From assembly GCF_024171695.1 (NCBI RefSeq), contig NZ_JAMTCF010000011.1, positions 109,498 through 173,497 on the forward strand: a stretch of DNA of 64,000 nt, written 5' to 3'. Numbering within the stretch: position 1 is the first letter of the stretch; each line of letters starts with the position of its first letter. Below are positions 60,122-64,000 of this stretch, in pieces. The notes beneath the pieces were generated by a model. It did not search any database. It was given only the letters and a program-made list of their open reading frames with translations, and was not told where the DNA came from. Both the position numbers and the translations under genes were made by a program. This stretch comes from Actinosynnema pretiosum. GTDB taxonomy: Bacteria; Actinomycetota; Actinomycetes; Mycobacteriales; Pseudonocardiaceae.

Positions 60122-61603
60122 TCAGCCGACGGCCTTGCGGGCCTCGGTGTGGCTGGCCACGTAGCTGATCGGCGCGCCGGTGGCGTCCGACGAGCGCTGC
60201 ATCTGCATGGCGACCAGCGGGCTGGCCACGATGATCGCCGCGTGGCGGATGCCGGAGCCGACCGCCGCGGTCATGGTGCCCTCGATGACCGACTGCACGC
60301 CGGGGATGGTCGCGCCCAGGCGGCTCATGTCGCAGATCACGGTCCAGCCCGGCCGGTGCTCGGTGATCTTGCTCGCGAACTCCTTGCCGTACGCGTCCGC
60401 CAGCTTCTGCTCCCACACGCCGACCAGGTCGATGTGCATGCAGTTGGCGGGCTTGTCCCAGGTGACCGAGTAGCTCGGCGCGACGCTCTCCAGCGCGGGC
60501 AGCGTCAGGGTGCCGGTGGTCGTGCGCAGCTCGCCCGCGATGCGGGTGATCTCGGCGACGGCGAGGCGGTTGCGCTCGGCGGCGGTCGAGGTCGTCACGG
60601 ACTGCTCGTTGACCACGCTGATCGCGCGGGCGATCTGCTCGGCCTGGGTCGAGACCTCGTTGGTGGCCGAGTTCATCTCGCTGGTGGTGGCGGTCTGCTG
60701 CTCCACCGCCGACGCGATCGAGCTCTGGTAGTCGGCGATGCTCGCCATGATCTGGCTGATCTCGTTGATCGACTGGATCGCGGCGGCCGAGTCGCCCTGG
60801 ATCTGCTGGACGGTCTGCGCGATCTCCTCGGTGGCCTTCGCGGTCTCGCGGGCCAGGTCCTTGACCTCACCGGCGACGACGGCGAAGCCCTTGCCCGCGT
60901 CACCGGCGCGCGCGGCCTCGATCGTGGCGTTCAGCGCCAGCAGGTTGGTCTGCTCGGCGATCGCGGTGATCGTCTTGACGATGCCGCCGATGGTGGCGGA
61001 CGAGGTCTCCAGCGCGCCCATGCGGGTCGAGGTCTGCTCCAGCGCGTCGACGCCGGTTCGGGCGACCTGCGAGGCGTCCGAGACGTTCCGGGAGATCTCC
61101 TGGATGGCGGCGTGCATCTCCTCACCGGCGGCGGCGATGCCCGCGACCTGCGAGGAGACGCCCTCGGCGGACTGGACGATGGTGCTGACCTGGTTCGCGG
61201 TCGCCTGGACGCCCTCGGCGATGGTGCTGCCGCTGGCGTGCATCTCCTGACCGGCGATGGTCAGCAGGTCGACGGCCGGGCCGAGGCCCGACAGGCGCTG
61301 GCCGACGACGGCGATGCCCTCGGACAGCGGGGCGCCGGAGGCGTCCACGGCGGCCAGGTCGCCGCGCCGCAGCGCGGTGTCGGCCGCGACGGCGCCCGTC
61401 ACGGCCTGCTCGGCGGTCGACGCGCCCTTGCGGGCGAGGACAAGCGTGAGCAGCACCCCGACGACCAGCACGGCGACCACGACCGCGGTGGAGGCGCCGC
61501 TGATCGCCAGGGTGGTGGCGACGGCGCCGGACAGGACGGCGAGGATGCTCGGGGTCCAGACCGCTCCCGCCAGGGACGGACGGCTGGTCTCGGCTGTCGA
61601 CAT
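60122..61603 (-). CDS. methyl-accepting chemotaxis-type signalling protein without periplasmic domain
   Basis: 493-residue receptor. Two membrane helices (about 15-32 and 36-55) are separated by only a short loop, so no outside sensory domain exists. The MCP signalling hairpin spans about 105-370, with the tip [20 protein letters not shown]. The last 115 residues (about 378-493: [41 protein letters not shown]) resemble a SpoIIAA/STAS-like domain. The ATG has GAGGAAAG upstream. No cheA or cheW is in the window. Chemotaxis receptors are unusual in mycelial actinomycetes and fit a genus with motile spores. Confidence 0.9.
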   Translation of the reverse strand: MSTAETSRPSLAGAVWTPSILAVLSGAVATTLAISGASTAVVVAVLVVGVLLTLVLARKGASTAEQAVTGAVAADTALRRGDLAAVDASGAPLSEGIAVVGQRLSGLGPAVDLLTIAGQEMHASGSTIAEGVQATANQVSTIVQSAEGVSSQVAGIAAAGEEMHAAIQEISRNVSDASQVARTGVDALEQTSTRMGALETSSATIGGIVKTITAIAEQTNLLALNATIEAARAGDAGKGFAVVAGEVKDLARETAKATEEIAQTVQQIQGDSAAAIQSINEISQIMASIADYQSSIASAVEQQTATTSEMNSATNEVSTQAEQIARAISVVNEQSVTTSTAAERNRLAVAEITRIAGELRTTTGTLTLPALESVAPSYSVTWDKPANCMHIDLVGVWEQKLADAYGKEFASKITEHRPGWTVICDMSRLGATIPGVQSVIEGTMTAAVGSGIRHAAIIVASPLVAMQMQRSSDATGAPISYVASHTEARKAVG

Positions 61604-61811
61604 GAGACTCTTTCCTCAGGTTAACGGTACTCGGCTCTCGCCCCTGCCTGTCGTCCGCTCCCGACCGGATCTGAGCCAAAGCGCGTTCACCCGCGTGAGT
61701 GACACCGATCCCCCGTCGTGCCTGGTGGGGGGTTACTCGCGGGTTGCTTTGCCGAGTGTTGACCGGGGTGCGGGGAGATCGTGGGGAAGCCCCGAAGTGC
61801 GCCCGATCGGA
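61604..61811. other. promoter region of the chemotaxis-type receptor
   Basis: About 210 bp between two minus-strand genes. TTCAC-CCGC-GTGAG (near 61687) is a small inverted repeat. I looked for the flagellar sigma-28 pattern (TAAA-N15-GCCGATAA) and found only a partial GCCGAGTA. Confidence 0.4.
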
Positions 61812-62720
61812 TTACCTGTCCCGTCCTGCGGGCACGGGGTCCAGGCGGTAACCGGAGCCGTGCCGGACCACGCGGCCCGCCGTGGGCGGGGCGAAGTGCG
61901 TGCCCAGCAGCAGGGTCCCGGTCCCGGCGAGCCGGTCCAGGAGGGCGCGGCGGGTCGCCCTGGACAGCGCGGGGTCGACGTCCACGCACGCGGTCAGGTC
62001 CGGGTGGGCGAGCTGGACCGGGTGGTGCAGGCAGTCGCCGGTGATCAGGGCGCGCTCGTCGCCGGAGGTCAGCTCCACCGCGACGTGACCGGGGGTGTGG
62101 CCGGGCGTGGGGAGCAGGCGCACGCCGGGGGCGACCTCCAGCCCGCCGCCGGGCACGTCCACCGGCTCCAGCAGGCCCGCCCGCTCCACCGGGTCCACCG
62201 AGTCGCGGAACACCTGCGCCCGCGCCTCGTCCATCGGGTGGCCCGCCCAGAAGTCCCGTTCGACGCGGGAGGTGAGGTGGCGGGCGTTCGGGAAGGTCGG
62301 GACCCACTCCCCGTCCCCGCCCGCGCGGCGGGTGTTCCAGCCGACGTGGTCGCTGTGCAGGTGGGTGAGCACGACGAGGTCGACGGACTCGGGCGGGAAG
62401 CCCGCGGCGGCCAGTCGGTCGGGGTAGTCGGTGCGCAGGTCGTGCCAGGCCGGGTTGGCGCGCGGCTTGCCGTTGCCGATCCCGGTGTCCACGACCACGC
62501 GCAGGCCGCCCGCCTCGAACGCGAAGCTGTGGCTGTCCGCCCGCAGCGCCCCGGTCGCGGTGGCGTGGTGGGGGAGCAGCCAGGGCAGCGCCCGGACCAG
62601 GTCCGGGGTGGCGTCGGGCAGCAGCCACGCGCCGGTCTCCGGGGGGAGCGGGGTCTCGTCCACGCGGTGGACGGTGGTCCCGCCGACGTTCCACGAGCTG
62701 GGGTGCACGGGTGTCCTCAC
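61812..62720 (-). CDS. MBL-fold metallo-hydrolase
   Basis: 302-residue metallo-beta-lactamase-fold hydrolase. The zinc motif is THLHSDHVGWNT (near residue 118), followed by PTPGHTPGHVAV, ALITGDCLHHP and the last histidine in LLLGTHFAPP. It resembles YtnP/AHL-lactonase-like hydrolases, so lactone or ester hydrolysis is likely. GTG 62720 is the first codon after a long inverted repeat. It is divergent from an amidase gene, with which it probably shares regulation. Confidence 0.9.
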   Translation of the reverse strand: MRTPVHPSSWNVGGTTVHRVDETPLPPETGAWLLPDATPDLVRALPWLLPHHATATGALRADSHSFAFEAGGLRVVVDTGIGNGKPRANPAWHDLRTDYPDRLAAAGFPPESVDLVVLTHLHSDHVGWNTRRAGGDGEWVPTFPNARHLTSRVERDFWAGHPMDEARAQVFRDSVDPVERAGLLEPVDVPGGGLEVAPGVRLLPTPGHTPGHVAVELTSGDERALITGDCLHHPVQLAHPDLTACVDVDPALSRATRRALLDRLAGTGTLLLGTHFAPPTAGRVVRHGSGYRLDPVPAGRDR

Positions 62721-62721
62721 T

Positions 62722-62790
62722 AAAAGCTATGGGTTTGCGTTAATGGCACGGTAGGTCCTACGGTGCGGTTAACGCAAACCTTTAGCTTTT
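62722..62790. promoter_or_regulatory. long interrupted palindrome between MBL and amidase genes
   Basis: The left arm (62722-62743) AAAAGCTATGGGTTTGCGTT... and the right arm (62769-62790) ...AACGCAAACCTTTAGCTTTT match at 19 of 22 positions. The centre is itself symmetric (GTAGG-T-CCTAC at 62751-62761). It fills almost the whole divergent promoter region. Confidence 0.8.
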
Positions 62791-62808
62791 GCTGTCCCTG
62801 GAGTCGTG

Positions 62809-64000
62809 ATGCCCGCAGCCCCGTCCCCGTCCGAGACCGCCCGCCTGGCCGCCCGCGCGGGCCTCCCGCTGCCCGCCGAGCGCCACGGGCCCGTCGCGGT
62901 CACGGCGGGTCACATCCACGACGTCATCACCCGGTTGCGCGAACTCGACTTCGGCGAGACGCCCGTGGACGTCCCCGCGCCGGTCCCTCGGGTCGAGCCC
63001 GTCCCGGTCGGCGGCGCGCCGCGGCCCGCCCCGACCCACCCGCACGAGCTGACCCTGGCCGAGGCCGCCCGCGAGATCGGCGCGCGCGCCCTCTCCCCGG
63101 TGGAGCTGGTCGACTCCGTCCTGCGGCGGATCGAGCGGGTCGCGGACCTGAACGCCTACGCCGAGGTCGTCGCCGACCGCGCCCGCGCCGCCGCCCGCGC
63201 GGCCGAGCGGGACATCGCCGCAGGTCGGAGTCGGGGCCCGCTGCACGGCGTCCCGTTCGCGCTCAAGGACCTGATCGACGTCGCCGGGACGGCCACCGCC
63301 GCGGGCTCCCGCGTCCGCGCCGGTCACCTCGCGACCGCCGACAGCGCCGTGGCCGAGCGCCTCGCCGGGGCGGGCGCGGTCCTGGTCGGCAAGACGCACA
63401 CCCACGAGTTCGCGTACGGCCTGGTCACGCCGCAGACCGCCAACGCCCGGCGGCGGGACCGGGTCGCGGGCGGTTCCAGCGGCGGTTCGGCGGTGGCCGT
63501 CGCGGCGGGCGCGGCGACGTTCGCGCTGGGCACCGACACCGGCGGCTCGATCCGCGTGCCCGCCGCGCTGAACGGCGTCGTCGGCCTGAAGCCCACCTAC
63601 GACCTGGTGCCGCGCCGGGGCGTGACCTCCCTGTCCTGGACCCTGGACCACGTCGGCCCGATCACCCGGACCGCCCAGGACGCGGCGCTGGTCCTGGCCG
63701 CGCTGACCGGCCACCCGCCCGTCACCGGATCGGGCCCCGCCGACCTGGCGGGACTGCGCGTGGGCGTGCCGGGCAACTACTACTTCGACCGGGTGACCCC
63801 GGACGTGGAGGTCGCGGTCCGATCCGCGATCGCCGACCTGGAGTCGCGCGGCGCCCGCCTGGTGGAGGTGGCCATCCCGATGGCCGACCTCGTCCACGCC
63901 GTCCACTGGGGCCTGATGGTCCCGGAGGCGACCGCCTACCACGAGCGAACCCTGCGCGAGACCCCCGACCGGTACGGCGAGGACGTCCGGGTGCTGCTGG
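62809..64000 (+). CDS. amidase-signature-family hydrolase, cut by the window edge
   Basis: 397 complete codons are present and the gene runs off the right edge. Amidase-signature enzymes hydrolyse amides or transfer ammonia using a Ser-cisSer-Lys triad. Here Lys153 (FALKDLIDVAG), Ser223 (GGSSGGS) and Ser247 (GTDTGGSIR) have the expected spacing. About 75 extra residues precede the domain (ETARLAARAGLPLP, VTAGHIHDVITRLRELDFG) and resemble the small subunit-like N-terminus of AtzF/allophanate-hydrolase relatives. ATG 62809 has CTGGAG upstream; GTG 62806 is adjacent. It is divergent from the MBL hydrolase with a shared operator. Confidence 0.92.
   Translation, partial: MPAAPSPSETARLAARAGLPLPAERHGPVAVTAGHIHDVITRLRELDFGETPVDVPAPVPRVEPVPVGGAPRPAPTHPHELTLAEAAREIGARALSPVELVDSVLRRIERVADLNAYAEVVADRARAAARAAERDIAAGRSRGPLHGVPFALKDLIDVAGTATAAGSRVRAGHLATADSAVAERLAGAGAVLVGKTHTHEFAYGLVTPQTANARRRDRVAGGSSGGSAVAVAAGAATFALGTDTGGSIRVPAALNGVVGLKPTYDLVPRRGVTSLSWTLDHVGPITRTAQDAALVLAALTGHPPVTGSGPADLAGLRVGVPGNYYFDRVTPDVEVAVRSAIADLESRGARLVEVAIPMADLVHAVHWGLMVPEATAYHERTLRETPDRYGEDVRVLL

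Noticed and set aside
61604-61811. Flagellar sigma-28 promoter for the receptor gene
   Set aside because: Only a partial GCCGAGTA is found, without the TAAA element at the right distance.

Overview
The window is high-GC actinobacterial chromosome, most likely from the Pseudonocardiales. A motile-spore genus such as Actinosynnema is my best guess. That rests on GC-rich third codon positions, frequent GTG starts, a five-gene conservon, a deazaflavin-type oxidoreductase, a SARP-type regulator and a chemotaxis receptor in a mycelial-type gene background. The genus is inference, not proof. I saw no rRNA, tRNA, CRISPR array, intact insertion sequence, phage or origin.

0-10 kb: a DHA2 efflux pump with a fused C-terminal winged-helix-like domain, a CPBP protease, a GAP-family membrane protein, an NmrA-like reductase with its TetR neighbour, a polyprenol-phosphate mannosyltransferase, and then a minus-strand pair. 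The pair is a pentalenene-oxygenase-like P450 followed by a 651-residue protein with a degenerate terpene-synthase NSE motif and an in-frame 15-bp minisatellite. This pair is the best candidate for an undescribed system.

10-20 kb: a DUF1697 protein, a large LAQTG surface protein divergent from a transmembrane Ser/Thr kinase, a secreted ricin-lectin/beta-helix protein, a small deazaflavin-type protein, an unexplained stretch of about 780 bp bounded by long perfect palindromes, and an HTH regulator with a near-consensus leaderless promoter.

20-29 kb: a dialkylglycine decarboxylase with a divergent LysR gene (dgdA/dgdR-like), GPP34, a TIM-barrel isomerase tail-to-tail with glycerate kinase, and a translationally coupled operon (PmoA-like, cupin, Gfo/Idh/MocA dehydrogenase) behind a perfect LacI-type operator. 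This section and the terpene locus share G-rich short tandem repeats, both inside genes and between them.

29-35 kb: a complete conservon cvnA-cvnB-cvnC-cvnD-cvnE (HATPase protein, roadblock protein, DUF742, GTPase, P450) with overlapping genes, closed by four hairpins in a row.

35-50 kb: small hypothetical genes, an Mrr-type nuclease anchored in the membrane, a large secreted glycoside hydrolase, two efflux pumps each with a TetR gene and a clear operator, a DedA protein and a SARP/NB-ARC regulator.

49-64 kb: a flavin monooxygenase, a MerR/ene-reductase pair, a YeeE/YedE sulfur transporter, a TetR/NAD-epimerase pair with twin operators, a DUF4241 protein, an amidohydrolase and an SDR lacking its catalytic Tyr/Lys with a divergent LysR gene, topoisomerase IB, a chemotaxis-type receptor without a periplasmic domain, and an MBL hydrolase divergent from an amidase cut by the window edge. 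The recurring theme is a transporter or redox enzyme next to its own one-component regulator, with a readable operator between or in front of them.
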